Assembly: GCA_026710425.1 (NCBI GenBank)
Contig: JAPORB010000164.1
Location: 1-41,779 of the forward strand
Source of the DNA: Gammaproteobacteria bacterium
Lineage (GTDB): Bacteria > Pseudomonadota > Gammaproteobacteria > Pseudomonadales > Pseudohongiellaceae
DNA: 41,779 nt
Reading direction: 5' to 3'
Positions 7,875-17,006 of this stretch are shown one piece after another (within the stretch, counting starts at the first letter, position 1; the number at the start of each line of letters is the position of its first letter). The translations under genes and the position numbers were made by a program. The notes under the pieces were generated by a model. That model searched no databases. It was not told the DNA's origin and was given only the letters and a program-made list of their open reading frames with translations.

Positions 7875-8213
7875 ATGGAAATAAAGACCGGCGAGTATCG
7901 AATTTGGAGCGAGGAATCAACCATCCACTTTGAAGGCACCATGCGGTTGTCCGGGATGGAAGCTTATGAACCCATCCTAAAACTAATGGACGAAGTTCTT
8001 GACCAAAGCCCGGATCAGATCAATCTTAACTTGCTGGAGTTGGAGTTCCTGAATAGCTCTGGCATCAATCTGCTTGCACGTTTCGTCATCAAGGTGCGCA
8101 AACTGGGTTCGACAAAGATTTCGGTCAAGGGATCAAAACGCATACCATGGCAATCTAAATCATTGCCCAACCTCAACAGGCTACACCCAGACCTTACACT
8201 CTCGGTCGTCTGA
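7875..8213 (+). CDS. STAS-domain anti-anti-sigma-type switch protein, slr1659-like
   Basis: A protein of 112 residues made of a single STAS domain. The strand-helix turn FLNSSGIN (58-65) carries the serine pair that is phosphorylated in SpoIIAA/RsbV-type proteins (S61 or S62). The C-terminal part IPWQSKSLPNL (90-100) is characteristic of the slr1659-like subgroup as I recall it. A ribosome binding site AGGA lies 7 bases before the ATG. As last gene of the operon it is the expected substrate of the kinase at 7235 and of the phosphatases at 4862 and perhaps 1293. It converges on pstA with 172 bp between them; I saw no clear terminator in that gap. Confidence 0.9.
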   Translation: MEIKTGEYRIWSEESTIHFEGTMRLSGMEAYEPILKLMDEVLDQSPDQINLNLLELEFLNSSGINLLARFVIKVRKLGSTKISVKGSKRIPWQSKSLPNLNRLHPDLTLSVV

Positions 8214-8385
8214 ACCCTTGCCATCAACATGAAGTGCAATGCTACGCTCCTGCAGCAAGTCTGGTGTGCCCACCTTGTTTCAACCCCTGTAGCCATTCGC
8301 TATTTCTTTAACTAAAGAGTCCTAGGCATTGTCAGGTCTGGCCGATCCGAACCTTGCTCGCCTTCGATGCCAAGCAGCATGTTGG

Positions 8386-10071
8386 TTAAAGTCCCTCCCG
8401 CAATCTGTTTCTTAACACTGCCGCACTGAAATTCAGCAAAGCAATTACTGCCACCAACAGCAAGGCGGTGGCAAAGACCAGCGGCATTGCTGCTTGCGTA
8501 TTGGGACTTTGCAATCCGACTCCATAAATGTGATAGCCCAGATGCATGAACTTCTGGTTGAGATGAAGATAGGGGTATAGGCCATTTACCGGCAGTGAGG
8601 GGGCTAGCTTGACCACTCCGACGAGCATCAGGGGAGCCACTGTGCCCGCCGCCCGTGCGATAGCCAGCATCAGCCCGGTCATCATGGCCGGACTGGCAAT
8701 GGGAAAGACCACCTTGACGATGGTTTCAAATTTGGTAGCTCCCAAGGCCAGACTACCCTCGCGCAGACTGCGGGGAACTCGTGCCAGCCCCTCTTCGGTG
8801 GCAACAATTACCACTGGCATGGTCAGCAGGGCCAGAGTCAGGGATGCCCAAAGCAAGCCCGGTGTTCCAAAAGTTGGTGCCGGAAGGGCCTCAGCAAAAA
8901 ACTGGCGATCAATCTCTCCACCCACGATATAAATGAAAAACCCCAAACCAAACACACCATAGACGATAGAGGGTACGCCGGCGAGATTATTGACCGCTAT
9001 ACGAATTATGCGTGTCAGCAGTCCCTGTCTGGCGTATTCACGCAAATAGATGGCCGCTATCACGCCAAACGGTGCTACTAACATCGACATCAATAGCACC
9101 ATCACCACGGTGCCAAAAATAGCTGGAAAGATGCCACCCTCGGTATTGCCCTCCCTGGGATCATCAGCAACGAACTCAAGTACCTTTGTCATGAAAAGGG
9201 TCAGTTTTTCTGTAAAATCTAACTGGTTGGGACGATAAGCACGAATGATTTCGCTTAGCGGTATTTCGATGCGTTGATTATTGGCGGTGATTAGCCGCAC
9301 CGAATCACGATTGACCTGTTCGGCAAGATTATTCAAGCGTGTCTGAAAATCTCCATACTGGGACTCAAGAAGCGATAATTGACGAACGTCAGCATCCAGG
9401 TCCTGTGCTGGTTCGCTAATCAGTAATTCATTACGGCTTTGTTGTCGACGCAGCTGTTCAATCTGTCGATTTATTCGAGCCAGTTGCCGACTTTCCAACA
9501 AGCTGATTTCCTCAAGTAACTGCGCTGTCCGTTGGAGACGCTGTTGAAAATCCTGCCAAAGCGTCTCGTCAGTTGACTGATCACCAGCATTTGGCACTAC
9601 TTCCTTAGCCTGCTGCAACACAGATTCCATATACCCATAAAGATTACCCCAGCGACGACGCTCCAGCACGACTATATCCGCTGGATAAGCAATATCAGAA
9701 GTGAATTCCATTACGATCCAGCCAAAATCTGACTCGGACAAGTCCCGATTACCGAACTTGACCAGCTGGCGTTGGTAGGTGTCAACTCCAAGAGAAAGCG
9801 CAAAGCCATTATCAGCCAGTTGCTCTGCCGCTACTGCTTCAAACTGAACTCGTTCCCCGATAAATTCCGATGTTGCGATGGCTCTGCTGGCAATTGGTGG
9901 GTTGTAGTTACCCTGCATAACCTGCTTGGGCCAAAAATGGCCCATCCCCTTGAATGCCAGGAGTGACAGCAAACCAACCACCATGATTAGGCTGATGGCA
10001 ACCGCACTGGCAGTGATCCAGATAAATGGCGTGCCCGAACCAGCCCAGTTCTGCAAACGAGCCACTTTCAC
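8386..10071 (-). CDS. pstA: phosphate ABC transporter permease PstA, long form
   Basis: A protein of 561 residues, about twice the usual length. A first membrane segment lies at about 17-40. A long soluble insert follows (about 45-295), with a probable coiled coil at 175-255. The typical permease core starts near 315. The EAA loop that docks on the ATPase is at about 426-450 and includes LARVPRSLREGSLALGATKF. With PstC it forms the inner-membrane channel for phosphate delivered by PstS. Its ATG overlaps the pstC stop by 4 bases, so translation is coupled. The downstream neighbour is convergent, so pstB, normally next, is not here. Long PstA proteins with such inserts occur in several gammaproteobacteria. 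Confidence 0.95.
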   Translation of the reverse strand: MKVARLQNWAGSGTPFIWITASAVAISLIMVVGLLSLLAFKGMGHFWPKQVMQGNYNPPIASRAIATSEFIGERVQFEAVAAEQLADNGFALSLGVDTYQRQLVKFGNRDLSESDFGWIVMEFTSDIAYPADIVVLERRRWGNLYGYMESVLQQAKEVVPNAGDQSTDETLWQDFQQRLQRTAQLLEEISLLESRQLARINRQIEQLRRQQSRNELLISEPAQDLDADVRQLSLLESQYGDFQTRLNNLAEQVNRDSVRLITANNQRIEIPLSEIIRAYRPNQLDFTEKLTLFMTKVLEFVADDPREGNTEGGIFPAIFGTVVMVLLMSMLVAPFGVIAAIYLREYARQGLLTRIIRIAVNNLAGVPSIVYGVFGLGFFIYIVGGEIDRQFFAEALPAPTFGTPGLLWASLTLALLTMPVVIVATEEGLARVPRSLREGSLALGATKFETIVKVVFPIASPAMMTGLMLAIARAAGTVAPLMLVGVVKLAPSLPVNGLYPYLHLNQKFMHLGYHIYGVGLQSPNTQAAMPLVFATALLLVAVIALLNFSAAVLRNRLREGL

Positions 10072-12410
10072 AGTCCGCTATACCTCTGCCGTAAACGCTG
10101 ATGGACTAGTTCAGCCACTGTGTTGATAAAGAACGTGAATAAAAACAGGACCATCGCTGCAAGAAACAGAATACGATAGTGAGTGCTGTCCACCGCTGAT
10201 TCCGGAATCTCTATTGCAATGTTGGCAGCCAAGGTGCGCATGCCATCAAACAGGTCAAAGTCCATAATTGGTGTGTTGCCAGTGGCCATCAGCACGATCA
10301 TGGTCTCGCCCAGTGCCCTTCCTAATCCGACCAGCAATGCACTGCACAGTCCTGGGCTAGCAGTGGGCAGAATTACTTGATACAGGCTCTGCCAAGGCGT
10401 GGCACCCAGAGCCAACGAACCATAGGACAAATGGCGCGGTACCGAGGAAATCGCATCCTCAGCAATGGCAAAGATGGTGGGAATCACAGCAAATCCCATG
10501 GCAATTCCGATCACCATGGCATTACGTTGAACATAGTCCAGGCCCAGTTCCCTGCTAAGCCAAGAGCGAAAATCGCCGGCAAAAAACATGATTTCAACAG
10601 GCGTAGATACGACAAAAGACAGCCAGCCAGCGAGCAGTATGACCGGCAGTAACAGAACCACCACCCAGCCGTCAGGCAAACTTTGCCGAATATTTCCTGG
10701 CAGCAGAGACCAGCCCAGACTGGTCAAGAGAATGCTAAAGGGCAGAATGACCAGTATATTGAACACTGCCAGCAAATGCTGTTCGAACACAGGTGCGAAC
10801 CACAGACCAGCCAAAAAGCCCAGCACTACCGTTGGCAGTGCTTCCATTAATTCAATCGTCGGTCTGACCTTGCGGCGCAGGGCTGATGCCATGAAATAGC
10901 CGCTGTAGATGGCACCGCAGAGTGCCAGAGGGGCCGCCAGCAACATGGCATAAAACGCTGCCTTCAAGGTGCCAAAGGAGAGCGGGACAAGGGAGTACTT
11001 GGGTTCGGAAGAATTGCCGGTACCAGAAGATTGCCAGATATAGTCCGGTTCGGCGTAACCTTCATACCAAATTTTGCCCCACAGAGCAGTCCAGGAAATC
11101 TCGGGATGAGGATTGTCAATTCGCCACACCGAAAACCGGTTCGGCTTAATTTCAAGCACCAGCAGATTACCTCGGGGAGCCACCGCCATGGCAAGTGGTG
11201 CTCCCGCGGAGACCTGTACACTGTATGTTTCCCTGTTGCTGGTGGCATTAAAGGCACGCAGAAAACCTTGCTGATCAATACTGATGAAATTCTTTGCACG
11301 CCGTTCAGAAACCAGTGTTGCCAGTGACTGATTGGAGACGGTGAAGACTCGAGCTGGTAACAGGGGATTATTGGCATCAATACCGTTGAGGAAAAACTGG
11401 TGTATTCGACCCACCGAATCGGGCAGCAGCAGGGAATCGGCACCTGGCAACCACTGTGCGGCAGAGAGGTTTGGCTCCGTAATTCCCAGAGTAAAATCAA
11501 CTGCTGATGAATTGCCAGCAAATAACTGTTTCAGGTCATATGCCCGGAGCTGTCCGGATTCTGACAAAAACCAGAGGTGTCGCAGAGTGCTATCTATGAG
11601 AATCCTTTGCTCATCACCGGAAGTCTCTTCATTGAAAGAAGAGGTATATATTTCATAGGCTGAACTAGCTGCGGGGTCAATTGTCGACATCAGATCCCGC
11701 TCACGTTTTGCATGCAATACCCGTATATGCCCGGTGGGATCCCAGGCTGCCAGCATGATGCTGTCATCCTGACCGGCAACAGCAAGGCTGGTAGGTATAC
11801 CCTTACTGCCAAGCGCAATCGGATTGCGTCCCAGTGGGTAGACCAGGAAGGGGGTGATGGTACGGTTTTTATTTTCAGTGCTGAAATCGGTTCGGTATTG
11901 GCGGACAAACACCAGAGCTTTACCCGATGCCAGGACTACCGCCATCAATGTACCGTTGCCCATTGTAGTCGTGAAATCCGTGATCACATCATCTTCAGCC
12001 AGCGGCAACTTTTCTTGACTGATCAGTCTACCGGAAGCCAGATCTATAAAACTGGCTGTACCATCATCCGTGAGGCGAAATCCAATACTCCCCTGTTCCA
12101 TTGCTGCAAGGTGAAGTGTTTGGACATTTGCTGGTGTCGGCAGAGAAAACTCAGTGAACAACTCAAGACTGGCAGAACGAAACAGGGGTAACACTTCAAA
12201 CAACAGGAAAACAAACAGTAAAAGCAGCGTAAGGATAACGCCTATTCCACCTAGCGGGATGATCAGTCCAGCCACCTGATTCTGGAGCAACCGCCTCCTA
12301 CTCTTGCCGCTGGATTGATGCAGACAGGTCGCTGCTGTTGTATCAGTGATAACTGGCCCTGCGGTCTGTTCTTTGGATTCAGCTATGACATCCGGCAATT
12401 GACTATTCAT
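10068..12410 (-). CDS. pstC: phosphate ABC transporter permease PstC, long form with periplasmic propeller-like insert
   Basis: A protein of 780 residues. A hydrophilic N-terminus (about 1-43) is followed by a membrane segment at about 45-75. Then comes a roughly 400-residue extracytoplasmic region of repeated beta-strand pieces that looks like a WD40/PQQ-type propeller. The permease core occupies about 475-775. The EAA loop is recognisable in SSVPRHLSYGSLALGATPW. The core pairs with PstA to move phosphate across the inner membrane. The gene starts 51 bp after pstS and overlaps pstA by 4 bp. The large insert is known in gammaproteobacterial PstC; its role is unclear, possibly docking PstS or sensing. 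Annotation of the family is secure. Confidence 0.95.
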   Translation of the reverse strand: MNSQLPDVIAESKEQTAGPVITDTTAATCLHQSSGKSRRRLLQNQVAGLIIPLGGIGVILTLLLLFVFLLFEVLPLFRSASLELFTEFSLPTPANVQTLHLAAMEQGSIGFRLTDDGTASFIDLASGRLISQEKLPLAEDDVITDFTTTMGNGTLMAVVLASGKALVFVRQYRTDFSTENKNRTITPFLVYPLGRNPIALGSKGIPTSLAVAGQDDSIMLAAWDPTGHIRVLHAKRERDLMSTIDPAASSAYEIYTSSFNEETSGDEQRILIDSTLRHLWFLSESGQLRAYDLKQLFAGNSSAVDFTLGITEPNLSAAQWLPGADSLLLPDSVGRIHQFFLNGIDANNPLLPARVFTVSNQSLATLVSERRAKNFISIDQQGFLRAFNATSNRETYSVQVSAGAPLAMAVAPRGNLLVLEIKPNRFSVWRIDNPHPEISWTALWGKIWYEGYAEPDYIWQSSGTGNSSEPKYSLVPLSFGTLKAAFYAMLLAAPLALCGAIYSGYFMASALRRKVRPTIELMEALPTVVLGFLAGLWFAPVFEQHLLAVFNILVILPFSILLTSLGWSLLPGNIRQSLPDGWVVVLLLPVILLAGWLSFVVSTPVEIMFFAGDFRSWLSRELGLDYVQRNAMVIGIAMGFAVIPTIFAIAEDAISSVPRHLSYGSLALGATPWQSLYQVILPTASPGLCSALLVGLGRALGETMIVLMATGNTPIMDFDLFDGMRTLAANIAIEIPESAVDSTHYRILFLAAMVLFLFTFFINTVAELVHQRLRQRYSGL

Positions 12411-12461
12411 ACCATTAGCTCAGACCGATGTCATACAGATATCTGGAAATTCTGTAATTTT

Positions 12462-13436
12462 CTAGAAATCAAGACGGCGACGGGTAAATTCAATCATTGG
12501 CTTTGACAGGGGTATGTATCCGTCACGCCTGACGATATCCTGGCCTTCCCGTGACAGGACCAGTTTCAGAAACTCCTGCTCCAGGAGCGGAAGTTCTCGA
12601 TTGGGTTCCTTGTTGACATAAATGTAGAGGATTCGTACCAGGGGATAGTGCCCGGCAATGACGTTCTCCGCTGTTGCCTCGACAAAAGGTGCTGTGGCCG
12701 ATCGGGCCAGTGACAGAGCGCGCACATTGGGTGTCCGGTAGCCAATACCGGAATAGCCGATGGCACTGATGGAGGTTCCAACAGAATGCACCACCGAGGC
12801 CGATCCGGGCTGCTCATTGACCTCCTTTTTGAAGTCTCCACTGCACAGGGCAACTTCCTTGAAGTAACCATAAGTTCCAGAAACCGAGTTGCGACCAAAG
12901 ATTTGAATTGGTCTGCTTTCCCAAGCATGGCTTAGTCCAAGTTCACTCCAGTCATTAATTCGGTGTGTATATCCGCAGTACCTGGTGATGGAAAAAATGG
13001 CATCCAGCTGCTGCAGATTCAATCCCTCTAGCGGATTGTCCTGGTGAACAAAAACAGCCAGGGCATCTATAGCCACCGGAACGGCTGTCGGCTTATAACT
13101 GAAGCGAATTTCAAAGGCTTCGATCTCGCTATCTTTCAATTCCCTGCTCACTGGCACAATATTGGCGGTACCCTGAGTCAATGCTGGTGCGGCAGTAGAG
13201 GATCCAGCAGCTTGAATCTGGATATTGACATTCGGATAGAAACGGCTGAATTCTTCGCTCCAGAATATCACCAGATTAGCCAGGGTGTCGGAGCCCACAC
13301 TGGTGAGGGTGCCAAAAATTCCGGACACTGGCTCATAGGCCGGTATATCATTTTCCAATTCAGAGGCCAGAGCAATTCCGGGCACTAGGGAACAGCAAAG
13401 TAATGAAAGCAACAGACTAAAACGCAATCTGAGCAT
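12462..13436 (-). CDS. pstS: periplasmic phosphate-binding protein PstS-like
   Basis: I place the start at the ATG ending at 13436, giving 324 residues. It follows GGAG at a suitable distance and begins a normal signal peptide ([20 protein letters not shown], cleavage after ALAS); the longer frame to 13553 adds 39 unlikely residues. The mature protein has the phosphate-binding signatures [11 protein letters not shown] near the start and [16 protein letters not shown], then [14 protein letters not shown] and [10 protein letters not shown]. It captures phosphate in the periplasm and hands it to PstC and PstA, encoded next. Phosphate-starvation control is expected; a weak Pho-box-like sequence lies about 62-80 bases upstream. 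Confidence 0.94.
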   Translation of the reverse strand: MLRLRFSLLLSLLCCSLVPGIALASELENDIPAYEPVSGIFGTLTSVGSDTLANLVIFWSEEFSRFYPNVNIQIQAAGSSTAAPALTQGTANIVPVSRELKDSEIEAFEIRFSYKPTAVPVAIDALAVFVHQDNPLEGLNLQQLDAIFSITRYCGYTHRINDWSELGLSHAWESRPIQIFGRNSVSGTYGYFKEVALCSGDFKKEVNEQPGSASVVHSVGTSISAIGYSGIGYRTPNVRALSLARSATAPFVEATAENVIAGHYPLVRILYIYVNKEPNRELPLLEQEFLKLVLSREGQDIVRRDGYIPLSKPMIEFTRRRLDF

Positions 13437-13497
13437 AAGCCTGGCTCCGTGCTGAGCAAATAAGGCAGAACAATCGTTGTACTTTAAGGTGGGCATT

Positions 13498-13515
13498 TTG
13501 TGAAAATGTGACATT
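13498..13515 (-). promoter_or_regulatory. weak Pho-box-like sequence upstream of pstS
   Basis: On the minus strand this reads ATGTCACATTTTCACA, containing one good TGTCAC half-site and a poor second one 11 bases on. PhoB sites are two 7-base repeats at 11-base spacing. Position relative to pstS is right, but the match is partial, so this is a suggestion only. Confidence 0.2.
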
Positions 13516-13636
13516 TTTATTTCAAGGGCATCACAAGAAAGCTTTTTGAGCATGTGAAAGTGGACCTGTAAATATTTGGTGAAGTCAAAACCATGAATTA
13601 CCTTTCTGCAAAAACTGCTTTGACTGAGGAGCTATT

Positions 13637-13807
13637 GTGAAGGCCATGCCGTTACCGTTGAGGCTGTGGCAAAGCAGGTCCCTTGGATCTGGGCTTGACC
13701 AAGTCATAAAAGCTGCCCGAAAGTTCCGTAGGCGGGTTATGGAGATGTACATGGCGGCAGGACTGATCTTGGCTGCCTATGGGGACTTTCGAAAGACGGA
13801 TAAATAG
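13637..13807 (+). CDS. possible small basic protein with one membrane segment
   Basis: A 56-codon frame with a GTG start, preceded by GAGGAG with 5 bases spacing, a strong ribosome binding site. A second start, ATG, lies at 13646. The protein has an arginine/lysine-rich middle (KAARKFRRRVMEMY) and then a short hydrophobic run (MAAGLILAAYGDF) before a charged tail. This suggests a small membrane-associated protein. It is divergent from pstS with 200 bp between. No family was recognised. Ribosome site, frame and composition favour a real gene, but its size leaves doubt. Confidence 0.5.
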   Translation: MKAMPLPLRLWQSRSLGSGLDQVIKAARKFRRRVMEMYMAAGLILAAYGDFRKTDK

Positions 13808-13867
13808 CCCGCTATATCCTAGCTGTACCCTATTAAACAGGTAACATCGCTTTAAGTAGATTTGATG

Positions 13868-14641
13868 TCATCTGTTTTCCTCTAACTTTTCTATCGCAAA
13901 TTGGCGGCGGATCCCCTCAAAGGCATCCCGTGGTTCCAAGTCTGCCGCTTGACGAAGCAACTCCTTAGCCCGGGTACCATGCTTGCGGCGGTTGAGGCTT
14001 AGCAACCCCCGACCCACTTCAGCATACACCACGATATCTGCTTCGGCCAATTTCAGTGCGCGTTCATAATGCTCCAAGGCATTATTCACACTAGCACCAT
14101 AAGTGATGCGAGCCACTAGTGGACTGGCTTTCAATACGACCTCTATGTGCCATGAGCCAAGCTGAAGCAATGCATAGACCATTTCCGAGTCAAGAGCGAG
14201 GACTTCCTCAGCAAGTTGACGCGAACGGCTTACATAACCTTCTGCCAATGCCTTGATCATAGGAATGCTTTGTGCGTAGCGACCTACGGCATGAGCCAGC
14301 TGAAATCGCACCCACGGATCCGAAGGTTGCAGTTGGACAGCCTTTTCGGATAGTTCGATAGCTCGCTGAAGTAGTTCCAGGCGATTAGCTTCCGGTAGCA
14401 CATAATAGGCGTAGATGGACAATGCTTCAGCAGCAAGAGCGAGACCCATAGCCGTCCCAGCCGCTTCACCGAGTTCCGCCGCCTCTTGCCAGCGACCTTC
14501 TACCAGTGCCTTTCGGGCTTCGGCAAGATCTTCAATGCCGGAATATACGTTAGTTGAGCCTTCTACCGACATAGTTTTTACCACACACACAGCGGTAACA
14601 ACTGCTGTGGCCAGCCATTTCTGTATCGCAAATATTTGCAT
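13868..14641 (-). CDS. exported TPR-repeat protein
   Basis: A protein of 257 residues. Residues 1-25 resemble a signal peptide or membrane anchor. The rest is helical and rich in alanine and leucine, with tetratricopeptide-like units such as LLQRAIELSEKAVQLQPSDP, ALEHYERALKLAEADI and AKELLRQAADLEPRDA. These repeats mediate protein contacts. AAGGA lies 7 bases before the ATG. It stands alone, with 1.5 kb of non-coding sequence upstream, so no partner can be read from context. Function is unknown; it resembles small periplasmic TPR proteins of unknown role seen across Proteobacteria. Confidence 0.8.
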   Translation of the reverse strand: MQIFAIQKWLATAVVTAVCVVKTMSVEGSTNVYSGIEDLAEARKALVEGRWQEAAELGEAAGTAMGLALAAEALSIYAYYVLPEANRLELLQRAIELSEKAVQLQPSDPWVRFQLAHAVGRYAQSIPMIKALAEGYVSRSRQLAEEVLALDSEMVYALLQLGSWHIEVVLKASPLVARITYGASVNNALEHYERALKLAEADIVVYAEVGRGLLSLNRRKHGTRAKELLRQAADLEPRDAFEGIRRQFAIEKLEENR

Positions 14642-16152
14642 CTACGATTCCTTGCGCCAGTAACGCTCTCACCTGGTGAATTCACTTGTTTCAGTGTTCT
14701 CATCGTTACCCTAACTTTCAGCCCTTGGTGTGAGATCTTTGCCTCATGCTCCTTTGGCAATGATAATAATGGCCCAAAAATGCTGGCAAAAAACCATCAA
14801 ATCAACTTCTATTAGATACCGACTATATATATCATCAACTTCCTCAGGAAGGAAAGGCAGACCACTCTCACTGGTCAATAAAAAGATCCCACTTAGACCA
14901 TACTACGAATTGGCATAGAGTTAGGAAGACCAACAACCTTGAGATTAACACTAATTTACCTTGAATAGATGCTGTGGCGCAATTCAAACCCCGATGAAAA
15001 TACCCTGGCCCAGTCAAGTCAATGTCTCACCATTATTGTTCTTGTCATTCCTTGTGATCACGGTATCAGCCTAGCTTCAACGACTAAGCTGAGAGTGTCA
15101 ACGTGAACACCATAGCAGAATTTTGGATTTATTGTCTTTGGGGACCGATGTTCTGCCGCTCTCCTTTAGGTTTACTGTTCATTTCATATTTTGGCAAAAG
15201 TCGAGTCTATGGGAAACGCAAGGGTTGAAACAACAGCAATCAAGGGGTGTGATTGCAAGTATTGAGAAACCGTTGGCGGCTTGATAAGCATAAGGGGGAG
15301 GAGAATCAGGCGCAAATTCAGAAGCAAATTCAGAAAAAGTCACTAGTGCCATGATCGAGTCTTTAAATGCTTCTCAATGTGTGAATAAGAATCAATTCGG
15401 AGGCTTTGCATTAATCACAGGCATCTTGCCTTGTCATAGTCCGTCAAAAACATTGCCTGATCAATGAAAATATTATCTTGCAACCTTGGCTAACAGCATG
15501 CTTTATTATGCTGGTAATTCGACCAGAGGCCAACAATCTTGATACCTCATCAGTCCTCGAAACGGCAAGTCCATAAGATCCAAGTAGCAGTGGTTAGCCA
15601 GCAGTAGCCAGTCAACGGTGAAATTAAATTGGCTTATTTCTTTTAATTTCAGTCAAAAATGAATTTATTTAGGGTCCACGTTTCGAATAGGGTCAATCAT
15701 TTTTTTTTGAAATCCGAGATTGGTAGGGAAACCTCATAGCTTTCAAAAGCAAATTGCATATTCCTGCTGATTGAGACTTAGCCTTCTTGGGAGAACCCTG
15801 TGAATAAAGCGTTTTTAGGGATTAGTTTAATCCCTGAGAATGCGCTAGTTTCTAAGCGTCTGATTTAATTAATTTTTTAACGCATAGGTCTTGGTTAGTA
15901 ATAAATTGACTAGTGTTTAGTTAATCAAAAAGTGACGAATGAACGCGCCTCGGTTTAACTGACTGCCTTGCTAATCAGAGCAAGTAAATAATTCATCTAT
16001 GCGACAAATATCCATTGACTTGACACTGGCAGCACAAAACCACTGACTAGCCACTAATGAGGGATTGTTTGGTAGATTTAAGACAGTTGCAGCGGTCAAT
16101 TTTCTATCCTACAATCTAATTCATGGATGGAGTCAATTCATAGGTAGCATCA
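14642..16152. other. 1.5 kb region without supportable genes
   Basis: No frame here has family resemblance, a ribosome binding site and sensible composition together. Visible structures are a tandem GCAAATTCAGAA-like pair at about 15310-15333, a small hairpin at about 15495-15514 (CAGCAT/ATGCTG) and the palindromic element at 15808-15846. It could contain decayed genes or an unrecognised RNA. Confidence 0.6.
15808..15846. repeat. inverted repeat with nested outer stem
   Basis: The core AGGGATTA (15817-15824), a 3-base loop GTT, and TAATCCCT (15828-15835) form a perfect 8-bp stem. An outer AGCG (15808-15811) and CGCT (15843-15846) could close it across an asymmetric internal loop. There is no T-run, so it is not a standard terminator. 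It may be an operator or part of an RNA. Confidence 0.6.
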
Positions 16153-16533
16153 ATGAAACAGGATGAGAAAGAAGTTCTTGAAGAGGCTAAGTCAAAGAGT
16201 TTTCATGTCTTTAGCAATGGTCAGATGGGAGTATTTCTATCAGTAGCTGCCATCTTGATCAGCGTGAATTTATGGGGATTTAGTTCTATCAATACCCGAA
16301 TTGACGACTCGGTTGCTAGCATCAACACCCGAATCGACGATGTCAACACCCGAATTGATGATCTTTCTATGGAAGTCCGCACACTGAGGGGTGAAGTTGT
16401 TGATGTATCCGTCCGGGTTGCCCGTATTGAGGGGCATCTTGGTTTAACAACAGAGGTGGCAAGTGTCGAGTATACCGACCCGGAAGATGCATTGACCAAC
16501 CCATCCGCACCTCTAGCCATCACAGGAAACTGA
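16153..16533 (+). CDS. small membrane-anchored coiled-coil protein with INTRIDD repeats
   Basis: A protein of 126 residues. A charged N-terminus (1-24) is followed by one membrane segment (about 26-46). Then comes a coiled coil built from three near-copies of INTRIDD separated by short spacers, visible in the DNA as repeated CAACACCCGAAT-like units. It continues as LSMEVRTLRGEV...RVARIEGHLG. The last 30 residues are acidic and proline-containing. Such proteins form trimeric or dimeric stalks anchored in the inner membrane; function is unknown. Repeat number may vary between strains because the DNA copies are similar. It is flanked by non-coding DNA on both sides. Confidence 0.75.
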   Translation: MKQDEKEVLEEAKSKSFHVFSNGQMGVFLSVAAILISVNLWGFSSINTRIDDSVASINTRIDDVNTRIDDLSMEVRTLRGEVVDVSVRVARIEGHLGLTTEVASVEYTDPEDALTNPSAPLAITGN

Positions 16534-17006
16534 CTGCAAGTTTCTATTTCAACCAATGGTTGGAGAAATGAATAATACGGGCACCCCTGAAGTAGAAGAC
16601 AGATGCCAGCAGGTAGGTTTAACCAAAGCATTCTTTTGATCTCATAATGATCCGATTGCCAACACTCTCGTTGGGTTTTGGGCTGGCTAGTAGCAAGTCA
16701 AGAGATATTCGTCACATAGGCGGGATTATTCGCACTTTCTGGTAATCAATACGGTGGGCCAAACCGAAGTAGGCACATCCGCCATTTTTCGATTGACTAG
16801 ACACTAGTTATATCCCCATTAACTGATCTTTACTATTCTGTATATTATTGATTTGAATGACAATATATGTTTTTGCAAGCCCATAATCATTATGGCTGTA
16901 ACAAAACAGGAGAGCAAAGTTTTCGCTCAGGTGATGTTTTTCCAATTAGTCATTTCGGTTACAATTACCGATTTAGTAGATTATAAACAACAATAACAGC
17001 TAGGTA
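16534..17006. other. intergenic region before the LolA-like operon
   Basis: No gene is supportable. A weak hairpin (CAACC at 16550-16554, GGTTG at 16558-16562) follows the upstream gene. An AT-rich stretch around 16828-16850 (TATTCTGTATATTATTG) could be a promoter for the gene at 17007, about 160 bp away. Confidence 0.5.

Noticed and set aside
3138-8213. Assignment of the operon to the SiaABCD system
   Set aside because: The sensor phosphatase looks like SiaA, but there is no diguanylate cyclase and no DUF1987 SiaC. The small proteins fit slr1658/slr1659-like regulators better.
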